DNA of 64,000 bases from Hydractinia symbiolongicarpus (taxonomy: Eukaryota > Cnidaria > Hydrozoa > Anthoathecata > Hydractiniidae). Every line of letters begins with the position of its first letter. The stretch's first letter is position 1. The notes beneath the pieces were generated by a model that saw only the letters and a list, made by a program, of their open reading frames with translations, was not told the origin of the DNA and did not search any database. The stretch spans positions 20,093,001 through 20,157,000 of the forward strand of contig NC_079882.1 in assembly GCF_029227915.1 (NCBI RefSeq), read 5' to 3'. The translations under genes and the position numbers were made by a program. This document shows, one piece after another, positions 25,906 to 38,800 of this stretch.

Positions 25906-27111
25906 ACCACGTAACTGCATTGGCGGGGGTTGTAAAAGTAATTTTTTTGATTTATTGATACTATGTGGCAGTTGTCATTGTAATAATTTAATTTCAGAAG
26001 AATGCAGTGCACGAACGTTGCAGTGAGGTACCTCTTCTGTTGTGATACAAGTTCCATGGCGAGACGTGCCTTTTTGACGTTCACAGCATCAGCGAATATT
26101 GTGCGAATATCACGGCTATCCGAAGGATGAGTATTACAACAATCTTTCATTTAAAATCGTCTTGATGATGTAAACCCCTTTCGCTTTGTTATATTCTTTA
26201 TATGAAAAAGCAAAAAAGGGACAAGGGTTTTTAGCAAAACAAAATTCATTTTTGAACAGTTGATTTGCGCCATGATTGTTACATTGTTCATTCTTACCAA
26301 CATGATAGTAGGTTTTTTACATCATAATTTTTGATTCGATTTGTGTTATTTAGTTTAAGCATTATTCCAGCATCGATGAATCAATATCAGCTATTCCGAG
26401 ACAGCCAGCCAATTTGTTGTGAAACGAAGTCTAAAAGTGTGGAAAGTTTTTTTTGTACAAAAAATAGTCAAAATTTTATAAATAGTCAATATTACGTAAT
26501 AGATAGGGATTGTTCACAAATGACTTCAAACGTTAGGGGGGAGTGGGGCTAATGCTAAAGTTGACGAAGGCTGACCGACCTTCACAATTCTCAAATAATC
26601 AGTAGCGTGTAAAAATCTTTCCGTGCTACTATTTTTGGATTTTCGTTACATTGCACGCGAGCGTAAAAAACTATCATGGATAGAGATTGATCACAAAAAT
26701 ATCAAAGGACATCAGTGTCTCTTTCGATGACGCCAACTCAGGGGGAGGGTCAAAACAAACTTGAAAAAGGTTAACGTCATTTGTGAACAATTTCTGGTAG
26801 TTTTGTCAAAAACAAACTGTTTCCTAGTACAATCCTTTTAAACGAATAAAATTTTTGCACGTGCTTCTTCTGAAACTTCTGAACGAATTTATAAATCCCA
26901 TTTTATCAGCTAAATTCTGACTTTTCGTAGTGTCAAGTACTCCATCTTATGGTCGAAAATGCGGTAACTGGTCGTGTTAAGCGGAGGTTAAAATATTTTT
27001 AGTCCAAGTGGACTTCAAAATACGATTTTGGATTATCTGGTGCCTTCTTTTTAACTTCACGTTACTCCTCAGTTTGAAGCAAAAGCAAGTATGACTTATG
27101 TGTTATACATT

Positions 27112-28293
27112 AAGAACTAAAATTTTCGGCGGAGAATGCTTCGGCGGAAAAACATTGGCGGAAAAACTTTTGGACACAACTTTTAATTTCAGCGGAAAAA
27201 TTTTCGGACAAGATATATAAAGTCAAAAAATGTATGGATAAGTCTTTTGAACGAATTGTAACCAAATTTCAAAAGTAAAGATTACGGGAAATGACACAAA
27301 AAGAAGGCTAAAAGCATATATGGTGCACATATATTCAATCAAGATCTAAAAGGGTCTTTATGATCCAACTTTATAGATTAAGCCTAAACCCCCCCCCCCC
27401 CTCAAAAAAAACTTTATTATTACTTTATTTGGAGAAACTTTCGCAAAAAAACTTTCACGTTTTTCGGCCTTTTTCGCGAAACTTTGTCTCGCAAAACTTT
27501 CAAAAATGGCCATTCGCTAAAGTTTATTCAGTACAAACTTTCTAAATTGTTGATTCGCGAAAGTTTATCCACTAAAATCTTTAAAAAATTTGCTGGTTTT
27601 AAAAGTTTTTTTTTTTTCACTCGCCCTCCCGTTTAAACAAGAGACAATTTGCGCTGGGAATAAGATTAGAATAGACTTAGAAATAAACAAAAGCGTGATG
27701 TTCAAATGCATGTATGCTTATAACCGAGTTACTGGCGAAGAAGATGATGACGACGATGTGTGGGAGCCCGAAGAAGACGAACTTAGAAATGTATTTGATC
27801 TGTTTTGTGATTTTGACGATGAACCCAATTTGTAAATAGAAATTTTTACATACCATTAGAAAAAAATTACATCGTTAAAAACACTTCTTCCTTCTTCTTC
27901 TAACATAAGAAATATAGGCCACATTTTTTATAAGAACATAAAAGATAAGTTCAAAATCACGAATCGCGAAAGTCTATCTCGCCAAAACTTTCCAATTTTA
28001 GATGTCGTTTTATCTCGCGGAAATTTTTCAATTTGTAGATTCGCGAAAATTTATACAAAAAATTTTCGCGAGTTTTTGGACTTGCGAAAGTTTCTCCGAA
28101 TAAAGCAAAAACTGCAGTTTTTATTGATTTTCTGATTACCCTATATATAATTTCTATGCACTGGTCCTTTTTTAAAAAAGTAGAAAAAACAAGATTTTCG
28201 GACAAAAAAACTTTCGGCAGACACAAATTTTGGACGAAAAAATTTTCGGACAAAAAATCCGAAAGTTTTTCCGTCCGAAAATTTTCGTTTCTA
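27112..28293. mobile_element. TIR-like element rich in TTTTCGG/GCGAAAGTTT motifs
   Basis: The left end, CTAAAATTTTCGGCGGA, is roughly inverted at the right end (ACGAAAATTTTCGGACGG on the other strand). Subterminal GAAAAATTTTCGGACAA-type motifs repeat near both ends. An 81-codon plus ORF (27590-27835) with an acidic stretch EEDDDDDVWEPEEDE is the only notable frame and is not recognised. About 78 bp near 28122-28200 recur, inverted, at 24072-24150 beside the palindrome arm. Confidence 0.5.
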
Positions 28294-29831
28294 ATGTACT
28301 CGCTTTTTGTGAGCCAAGATGATAACTCCGAGTAGCAGCAGTTTCTTAAAAAAGGGTTACTTAATTAGAATGGCAGATTATTTATTTGCAGATGATTTGG
28401 AAATCTTTGGAACTTTCCGGCTTTTGAATGTTATATCTATTTTCGTTAAAAAAATAAGGAAAATCTGATTACTAGTAATAGAATCTGACAAATTTGATCG
28501 TGCATCATTTTCTTTGACTTGCTGGATCCAAATTCTCGAATATGACAATAGGATGCAAATTGGACTTTAAGAAACCTCGACCAACCAGTTTCTTTACTAA
28601 GGACTCTTTTCATAATGGCGGAAATGATAGCCGAATTAGTATTGTATTAAATCAATCATACTTTCCAATAAAATTTGAAATCGGCAAGTCGAATAAAAAG
28701 TGGCACCAGGATTTTAGACTGTTTAGATATTTTCAGACAAGAAGATATGATAAATATATACATTAATTATAAGCTTGAAATTAAATCACTGAGAATAATG
28801 AGATCAAATTCATCATTAAATTGGAAAGTATTGTTACAGTGGGAGCAAATTAAGAATCCAGGACTTTCCAGAACCAATTTCATTTTTCAGGACTTTCCAG
28901 TACGTTGACTACCCAGTAGTGGCAAAAAATTACAGCTTTATACGACCAGCCCAAATGGCGCCAAATTGGTAAAATACAAAAACTTCAACAGTTACAAAAT
29001 TTATTTGTTAAATTTCATCATTATTATTTATTGAACGTATCACAGAACGGGAAAAATATACAACGTGATAAAGTGTAAAAAATTATTTGAACAATATTAT
29101 TTAGAAAAACAGTCTTAAACGAATCACCAATATTCCGATTAAAGGAAAATGTTAGCTGTTTACTCAATAAATATAAGTGATTAGTACGCGTAAATCAATT
29201 TCTGAAACGCATCTTGTCAGATTAATGGCGAAATGGCTAAAAAATTGTTAGACATTTAAGAAAACTTTTGCATTGTACTTCAAAACTGACAATTTATTTT
29301 TAAAAATTTTAAAAAAAATCTTATTGTTCAAAAATGTGATTTTTCAAAGAGTACCTCGAAAAAGAGATGAGACAAAAGAAGGCCGAAAAATTTACTTTGT
29401 GTTGAAGAAAGACGGTGATTCCTTTTAGGGACGTCCTGTGTAGCCTTTCTAATCGTCAAACTTACAAGAGATTTGCACGACGATGCAGAAAAAATACTAT
29501 TGTCGAGAGTGAAGGCTGCTTTCAAATAAAAGCATCATTACCGCAGCTCACAGCGCGTCGCAACCATTATGCTCAATTTCAAAAAAATGGTAGCGTTTCT
29601 GTAATTTTCATTGATTGTTAAAAAAGTTGTCCGCCTGCAAACGCTTGGAAGTTGACTTGCCTTAACTTTCAAAACTGCAAAATTAGAAACGTTTTAGCTA
29701 GAAAAAATCCAATGCGCATGCCCAGATACTAACCACCCGTGTGAGCTGTGGCCAAAAACGACCAATAGGAAGCGACCTAAACTTATAAATATTACTTCTA
29801 ATCACAATAAATAAAAGGTTTGTTATTCTAG

Positions 29832-32800
29832 CTATGAAAAATGTTGTCCAAAGTTATATCTTTTCTGTTCGGTAACTTCACCTGTAAAAAAGAAAACTTC
29901 GTTGAACATAAAGTTAAACCTCCTCTACAAAAAAAAGGTTTATATTTCATGGAACAAACACGGCTGATATTTCCTACCGTCACAAACAAAAACAAACAAA
30001 CAAACAAATAGAAGAGCAAGTAATAAATAAAAACAAGGTAAAGTATATATGGATTAGTGTTTATTTAGAAAAACGTTTTAGTAAGACCAGATTTGTTGTA
30101 TTACAGGAAGAGGAAACACTTAATTCCTTGAAATTCCTCCTACTCCTGTATTTCGCTTTAGTAGGGTGGTTAAGTGGTAAGAATTTTCAATGCTTTATTT
30201 GTGTTCACTCGAACAGGTTTTTACTGCGGGTGAGAATATTTGAAATTTTAATACAACACTACGGGTGACTTTTAAAAAGTGCTTCTAATTTTAATTAAAA
30301 AACAACAAATAACAAAACAAAACAAAAGAGACGTACTTCTTTTAAGAGCTTCCTGCTGCAGTAGATCAATTTGCTGCTCCACGGTCAACCTCTGCTGATG
30401 CTGCTCAACAAGTCCCGTCATACCAGTTGAAAAGCCCCCTACTCTGTTCTGGTTGCCATGAAGTGCATGCGCTGGATGAAGAGCATGATGATCGAGCACA
30501 GTATTATTGCCACTAGCACTTACTAAAGATGACCTGCTAAGTCCTTCCATGAGTTTAATACTTGGGTGTATGCTATGAAGGTTTGATGTGGAATGGGAAG
30601 AAGTATGTAGGCCTGGTTGTTGTTCTATTTGGTTGCCTTGAATAAACCTTGCTGAAAATTGGCGAGCATCGCTTTCATTTGCTTGGTGTAACCTATAATA
30701 ACAGTCCTTGAGTTGAAATGAAATTCTTACATAAAAGTAAATTTAAAACTAATGCGTTATCAAAGTAACAGAATAAATTTACGCAAATATCATGTTTATT
30801 TATATCCTGAAAAATTAAAATTTAGCATCCATGAGTTTATTTATAACAGCAATCTTTGTTCGTAAAAGTCAAACTTTATTAGACACTGTGTAACTCACCT
30901 TGCAGCTGGATGTTGTGGCACATAAAAGTCCAATGTCTTCTTCTCAGTATGAGCAGATGATTGAGGATTACGCAAATAAGATTGCATAGGCGTTGTAGAC
31001 ACAGCTCTTGCCTGTTGATTCGGAGACTTGTTTGGAGATGGATGCATAAGCGGCTGTTGCATTGTTGTGTACTTAGGTGATGGTTCATGCGACACAGTAT
31101 GGTGCGATAAAGCGACACGCGGTACGTGATGTAAACTAGGTCTCGGTGGAGAGTTTCGCTGCACTTGATGTATGTGCTGATGAACAGGCGAAGTTCTTGG
31201 TACAAACAATGACGGATTTCCATTAGTGCTATTCATCGAACTACTCGACGGGGTTTTGTTTACAATTGGGTTTGGAGAATGTGTAATACGTGCAGTATTT
31301 TTGTTCGACGAGGACTGGTGCATTACCGGTGTACTAATGTACTGGTTGGAAGGTTGCCATTTTTTTTGCTGGGCGCATTGGAGTTTACCGGTGCTTGAAG
31401 GCTGCGCAGTAATCAGCTCTGTTATATTTTCTTTAGAGAATCTGTTTATAGAGGCTTGATGAGATATTCTTACCAAATCATTTTCCATCTCAGACCACGA
31501 TCTTTCTTCAACTGATTTCGGTGGCGACAAAGCATAATCCAACACACTAGCTACAGGTCTTTTTGATGCAGTAGAAAGCTCAGCATTATTTGGCGTTTTA
31601 CGTTTGACAGCTTTTGAGCTCTGTATTTTGACATTTTTAATAAAATGATCAACCTTCTGCTTATCAAGAAACGTAGGCGTGTTTAGAAAGGGAGAAACTT
31701 TCGGCGAAGGTTGCAGTAATGAAGTTGGCGTATTAAGTGGCGTTTTCTGGGTCGTAGATGTATCTATAGCAACATTAGCAGAGCTGGTGGGTTTTGTTAG
31801 ATTGTTCGGAGTATGCACTTTAACTAGTGTTGGTTTTACCTTCTGTTTTGAATGTGCGCTTAAAAAAGCATCCATCGTTGTGATAAACTTAGTGTTGGCG
31901 CTGTTAAGTGGCGATGAACGTGATACGATCTTTAAATTTTGTGGAAGACAAGTAACGATGTCTGTACCAGGTGTCGCAAAAGCTTGACTGTTCGCTTTGC
32001 TTACCGAGGGTAGCGAACTTTTGTTGATCATTGCGTACACAGATGTATTTACGAAACGAGTCGCAGCCAGTTCTTTCTTGACACCCGTTTGTGTAACTTT
32101 AGCAGAGCCAGTCGCTATCAGAGGAATCGATGTTGGTGTACTATATTTTATGTTGGTAAATACAGACGGGGTGTTAACAAGTGTTTGTGACGTGGCTGAC
32201 TCTTTTGTCGACGTGAAAACTTGCGTAACCAGTGGGACGGTTTTGTTTGAGTCGCTAATGTCGTCACTTGTTTTCTTCCCAGCTTTTTTGCCTTTTATTC
32301 TAAAAAGAAGCGATTTACCATAGAAAGCGATAAATGGGAAGAAATTTAAAATTTCAAGCTAGATTATCTTTGAGTTGAAAAGCCATAGTAGAGTAGGATT
32401 TTATCTATTTTCTAACATATGTTTAAAGGACAATTTTGTGCAAGTTTTATCAAAGTGCATTTTTCAAATTTAATGTTTAGTGTTTTTTTTATTCACAAAA
32501 GAGATAAAAACATCTTCCACATCTGCGTCCATGTTTATTCGTTTTTTACAGCAGTTACCAGCTTCGGTATAATTTCCACTGGACAAGAAACAGCACATTA
32601 TCGTTAGCACAACATTCACTTTGCGCAACAATACTTTTAATTCGAACATAAAATCAAATTTTCATTTCACAAAAAAGAGCACTTACAATGGCAGGGTAAT
32701 TTCTTGATGAGCAGCTCGACTTTCACGATACAAAATTCTACAAAAAGCAAAAGAAAAGTAAACACCCAAATTAATAAAACTACAAAGAAAACACGCGTTA

Positions 32801-35800
32801 AGATTGTATTTCTACCTGCTCGTCATCCAACCCTTTGGCCACATTTTTCGAATTTCCGACTCCAGGAAGTCCTAAAAAAAAACAAAAAACATGTGCTTAA
32901 GAACATTAATTTGAAATAAAACAATAATCCTCGGAAAGTTTTGCAATAAGCCACATTTGAAAATTGCAAAAGCACCACATCGTTATACGAATCTAACATG
33001 GCAAGGCATCGGACAACAAACCTTAATATATTCTTCTGCCGTCATACTTTTCGATTTTGACATTTTAAACAGACCCACTCGCACTGATATGACGTCACAA
33101 AGAAGTTTTCTAAAAAAAATTTGCAGCATGAATATTGATTTGTTTACCTTGGAACCAGCGTGGAATATGAGCCAGTTTGGCGAGAAGTCAAATTTATTTC
33201 AATGATTCACTAAGTTTTCTGCTGCCGTTTTGTGTATTCAAATAATTTTATGTTCAAAGACATATAGGACGTTTAAATACTACTACATAAAAAGGGGATA
33301 ATACTGCGTACCGCACTTCATCAGACCAAGCATATTTTCTTTTTGGAAAATTTTTCTTGTTTTTGTCTTCACTGTTGACAGCAGTCTAAAGAGACAATAC
33401 ACGGCCGATATGTTTATATGAAATAAAAACAACAACCAATGAGTTTAAAAGAAAAAGGAAAGGGAAAGAAAAAAAATGAGGAATTGACAAAAGAACAAAC
33501 CTCGTCACCAGACTTCGTTGGGTCAACTCCTGTTTGCTTGATTCTAAAAAACAGCATTGTTAAGTGAAAACTGATGGTCAAATTTAATCTGCACGTATTT
33601 CAGTTCAAGTGACAGGATCAAAACAAGAAGCTCCAAATACATCAGCATGAACACTAATAGCCATTTTCTGATAAAACCGGGGTACTAGAAATCAACAACA
33701 GCTATTACAATTCTTTGAACACATATGTCAATAAGAAAATGTTGACAACTTCTTTCTTTAGATTTATTTTTTTAATACTTTCTCAAATCAAAAGAGCCAA
33801 GGAAGCAGGAAGTGAAAATAATTCCACTTAATTTACAAAATGGGGATTGTCCCAAAGTAACAGCTTAGAATCAATTCTTATCTGAGCATGAAACAACGTA
33901 CTGTTCCCGCGCTTGTTCTTGCAAAGCTTTTGCTACTTCATCATCGTATGCTTTCTTTTGATCAGGCATCGAAGCATCAATTTCTGAAAAGTTAACAGAT
34001 ACCACAAACTGTCTAAGACAGAAAAAAAACTTAACCATCTAGCCTTTCGGTAGCATGTGAAAACTATATCAATGATGTAAAAAATCAATAACAACAGCGA
34101 AAACGGCAATAGAAACAAAAAACAACAACAACAACAACAACAGTAGCAGGTGGTTAGCTTCTGAATAAATCTAGCAAATATCAGGAACTTCATTAAATGC
34201 AAATACACTTCAAATTCAAACCTTGTTTCAGCAACCTCATTGGCTCATCTTCAAGGTCTCTTTGATGCTGAACAACCAACGTCCGACAACGTTTAACTAA
34301 CGTGTCTTTAGCGCAGGGAAGATAAAAGAGGATGTGATCATACACTGCCTACAACGATGAAAACAAGTTTGTTTGTGAAGTTTGCGAAACGATTCAGAAA
34401 AACTACAAGACTTCCTAATTTCTTTTCTACTAGACTTAACTGTGTTTTTACTCCGATCATTCATAATAAAATCTTTTTGGAGGGTTTATTGTGTTTGGTT
34501 TCAGAATACAACTTCTATATAACGACTTGTTGCAGATACTTACATTTCTAAGTTTTGGTGACTGTTTCCTGCACTTCCTTGCAAAGCTATAAAAGTGATT
34601 ATAAGTAAGGCTAACGTTACGCAGTTTTGGTTGGCTTAAACCTTCCACTGTAGGACGTTCTTGAGCTAAAGAAGTTGATTTATACAGATGTTTGGAAAAA
34701 CATTACTTGTATTTAGTTGGTAAAATAAGCATTTTAAACTTTATAACGCATTTTTTGTGTATTACTCTAAGAGTCTATATCCAGAATAGCCACTCAGGAT
34801 TGGGCAAAGCAATTCCTACATGTCCAGTTAAAAGAAAAGTTGGTGAAGCACCATTAGTTACCTTAGTAATACTTTATTAACCTCTGTGTTAAAGAATTTC
34901 CCTTTCACTGAAACTTCTGAGAACTGTTTAAGCTGGTTAATATCAGTTAGAAGGTCATCTGACAATCCCTCTGGTAATGGTGACTCAACTTTCACTGGTG
35001 TTGTTTTCGTGCTTTCGACAGGTGTACTTATTGTTCCAGTGGAACCAACGGTGGAAGGTGTCAAAACAGGAGTGACACTTCCTGTTGCTGTGCTGCTGAT
35101 CGGTGGTTTACCAGCTAAAATAGCATTGGTATTACTTGGAGCAAAAGTAGTAATAATCTTTGCCAAAGGTACATTATCATCCACTGGAGAATATTTTTCA
35201 GTTTTTATGGTTTCATCGTTCGATGATTTCCGTATTTTAGATAGTGGCACATCGTCCTCATATGATTTGTTTAATTGGGCTAAGGGAAGACCATCTTGAG
35301 AAGAATCGTCAATAATAATGCTGTTCTTCTTCTTATTCTTTTTACTGAGGATTCTAAAAATATTGACCGCAATGGTATATTAAGGAAGAAGAGAAACGTA
35401 CAGAGTTCCTATTAATTTTTCATGTTTCGTTTTTTTTATAAGTTTGCTATACTCTTTTGCCAGGTCTTGAGCACACAGACACCTTGACAAGCTTCTACAC
35501 TACCAGTACCTGTACATTATGTATGAAAATGCGAGACTGACATAACAATGTAGATGGCTAAAATATTTTATTAAGAAGATTTCATGCAAATTATGAATGT
35601 AAAACAGAAATGGAAATTATCTTCAGCTTATGGATTACATTTCGCTCTTTGAAACTCCCCCCCCCCCACACACACAGTTCCCTAACCTGGTGCTCTCCCT
35701 ACAATTATGATTACAAATAAAAACATACTTTTGTGCCTTTAACAAGGACTCTTGCCGTTTCCTCTGCTTTTCTTTGTTGAGAAATTGTTTTTTCTTTTTA

Positions 35801-38800
35801 TGGGTGCTCAATTCCTTGGGCGTTTTTGATAATTTTTTTTCATCCACTATTTTCTTTTTCTAAACCCAATAACAAACTAGCTGTCTTTAACTGCATTCTT
35901 ACAAAAGTAAAAACAAAAAACATTAGCTCTTTCGTGTAGAGATTATTAGAACCAAACACAATGAACTTCATTTAAAGACGTTCCTCGTATAACATACCTT
36001 CTTCTTTTTTGCAGACAGCTGGATACTTTTATTGGCATCCCTTAAAGCAAAACAACAAGACTTGAGTAACAAATGTCCTGAATCAAAACACAAAGATAGC
36101 TTGTAGGACAACTTTTCACTTCTTTGAAGTTTTCGAAATTAAAAACATATTTTCTAGCATAAGTAACTTTAAAATTTCAAATTGTTTTTTTACGAAGAAT
36201 TTTGATGAACTTACACCTTGATGGTTAAAAGTCATTATACACTAGCAAAAATATTTTAAACAAAAATTTAAGCAAGTTTTGATTAATAGGTGAAACCTAC
36301 TAAGCCACCCAAGTCGACCAGTTAAAATATGGACGGCTGTACTACCCGTGAAAGAATCCACTGTATTTCTTATTAAATCCATGTAATGAAAATCAATATA
36401 TATATATAGTATCGTGTGAATTTTGCACCATAGTCACAATTTGCATTATTCTATATTTATAACCTCTGAAACAAAATGTCTAAAAAACTCTGAAAAGTGG
36501 CTAAAAATAAGTTGTTCAACAACAGGAGATCTGTGACGTGTCAAAACTAAACCCGGTTTTTGAATTGGTAATAAAAACAGCAAATCAGGAAAGAGGTTGA
36601 CCAAAAACATTAAAAAAATTATTGCATCCGACCAATAATATTTAAATCGCTGAAAATATTATTCCAATTGTAAGGACTAACACAGGTTTTCTTCACAAAA
36701 CGACTAGAGAACCAGCAGAGAATAACCAGTTTATACAGAACAGCCAGAGAACTGACAGCGAAAAAACAGAATAAGCAGAGAACTGACGGCAAATGAATTT
36801 AAAACTCTGTGCAGAAGAAGATCAAGGACCATATTGGAGGGCCTATAGAGCCCAGGATCTTGTAGGACCCTGGACTCTTTAGTAAAAAATAAGGAAATAA
36901 AAGTAATATTAAAGTCAATAAATTTTTGTGAATGTTGCAGTTTTGGTGTTCTCTCATAAAATTTAATTTCCCCGTGATTAAAAAATTCGGTCATCTGTGA
37001 AATGTAACTTCTGAAAATAACTTGGCTGTAGTGTTTTTCTTAAAAGTTTATTGGCACATAAATTTCTAAACTTTGTGAAAAGCAACATAAAATAATTACA
37101 ATATGTCATACTTTTCTATGGATAGTGGTCGATAATCAAGATTTCCTTGGTTCACATAAAATCCACCATACTCAGTTGTCCAATCAGATGGTACCACTTC
37201 GTCATACTAAATGTTGTAATATACATTTATACTGAAAAAAAACAGGATCAAACCCAAAATTTCTAACACTATTTTTCCTTTTGTTATTTGTTAATTGATT
37301 TAGTAGTACTCTTAAAAGAGAGAAAAAGAACTTAAAATATATAATGTTAGGTATACTTTAAGTTTTTTTTGAAACAGACTGTATTAACATCTTTTTTCAT
37401 AAGTGAATTAGTTCTCACAGAAACTAATTTTCAGCACATTTTAAAGGCAAGTCTGTGAAAAAGCCTTTGTGAAATTAATTGGTAGTTAAAAATCCAAAAA
37501 ACAGTCAAAGCACACAACAAAGCACTTGCAAAAGATGCTAAGATGATTTTCGATAAAGATATATATTTTTATTCATTTTAAACTTCTTTTTTAAGACATA
37601 GTAATTAAACTTGTTAAAATATTCTACTTCTGCAAGTTAAAATTTATCTTTTGTCCTTAATACCAGACATTAAGAACAAATAATAAATTTTGAATTGCTA
37701 GGTATTACAATTACAAAAATAGAATATTACAGCCAACCCATAGAAATAAAATTGAATTTACTAGTTAGTTAGAACGTACAGCTTCTGAATTATCAATAAA
37801 TGTATCATCTTCATCGTATCCATAACCAATATCAATGAAATCCTAAATAAAAAATACAAATAAGAAAAAGAAAAAGTCTCTTCTCTGCAAAATTAAAATT
37901 TCTTAAGAGTATCAATTTTGAATACCAGTAAGAAAAAGAAAGGACATAAAACTACTAGCGGTGATTAGCTTCTACATAACGAGTAGGACCAACAAGCCTA
38001 TTAACTAATAAAAAATGTTTCGAATCTACCATCTACTAAAGAAATTTGCAGTTTAACTGATTTAAAAAAGTTTATTGAGAGGGTAAAGTAATTAAAAAAC
38101 AAACATTGCTTTTAAAACTAACATCAAATAAACAAAACAAGATGAGAAAACTCTTTTATATACTGTATATTAACTTTAGTTAAGAAGTTTTAACAGAATT
38201 GTTCAGTAATGGTGACTATTTCCCAATCCATAGATAATTTCACATACATATTTAAATATAATTTTATGTTTATTTTGAGTTTTTTAAGTGTTTTCTTTTA
38301 CATAAATAGTAGGTCCTCACAGTTTTAACCTTTTTTGCTAATCACATACTGGTGTGAATGTTCGAATATCTCACTAATTGTTTTTTTTTTATATTTAGAA
38401 AATATTCATTCATTGTAAAGTTAATGATTTGTTGTCTGTTTATGAGCCAAAGTATACCATTTTTCTCTTTATGAAAACCTGAGGGTTTTTTACAGCTATA
38501 GTCACAGTAATAACACTGGTCTAGATTTTTCCCTAAGCACATGGTTCTATCAGTGAAAGTGTGCCCAGTTTCTTCTGAAAAGTAAAATCTAGGAATATCA
38601 ATTCCTATAGCATTAGCCATTTTGAAGGTCCCTATCTGACCTTTATATCTTCTAAATGCTGTGCATTTAAAAAATATACGTTTCAGGGAATATTTTATAA
38701 CATTTTTAGCCATGTATAAATCTTAAACAAACAATTAGAACTAGTTAGAATTTTTTTTAGTTTGGTAGCTAGGTGAAATTTTATCTTAGCCAAATTTATT

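Larger units (their letters stand above)
25321..29831. other. Intergenic region between the GM2A-like and ubinuclein genes
   Basis: No host gene is supported here. The region holds the possible half THAP domain, the GCGAAAGTTT/TTTTCGG repeat at 27112-28293, and short unplaced ORFs (for example 29415-29621 plus). A poly-C run lies at about 27391. The ubinuclein 3' end enters from the right at 29832. Confidence 0.5.

Noticed and set aside
30879-32323. Several plus- and minus-strand ORFs over 60 codons (for example 31679-31987 plus)
   Set aside because: They are shadows of the long low-complexity ubinuclein exon 30899-32299.
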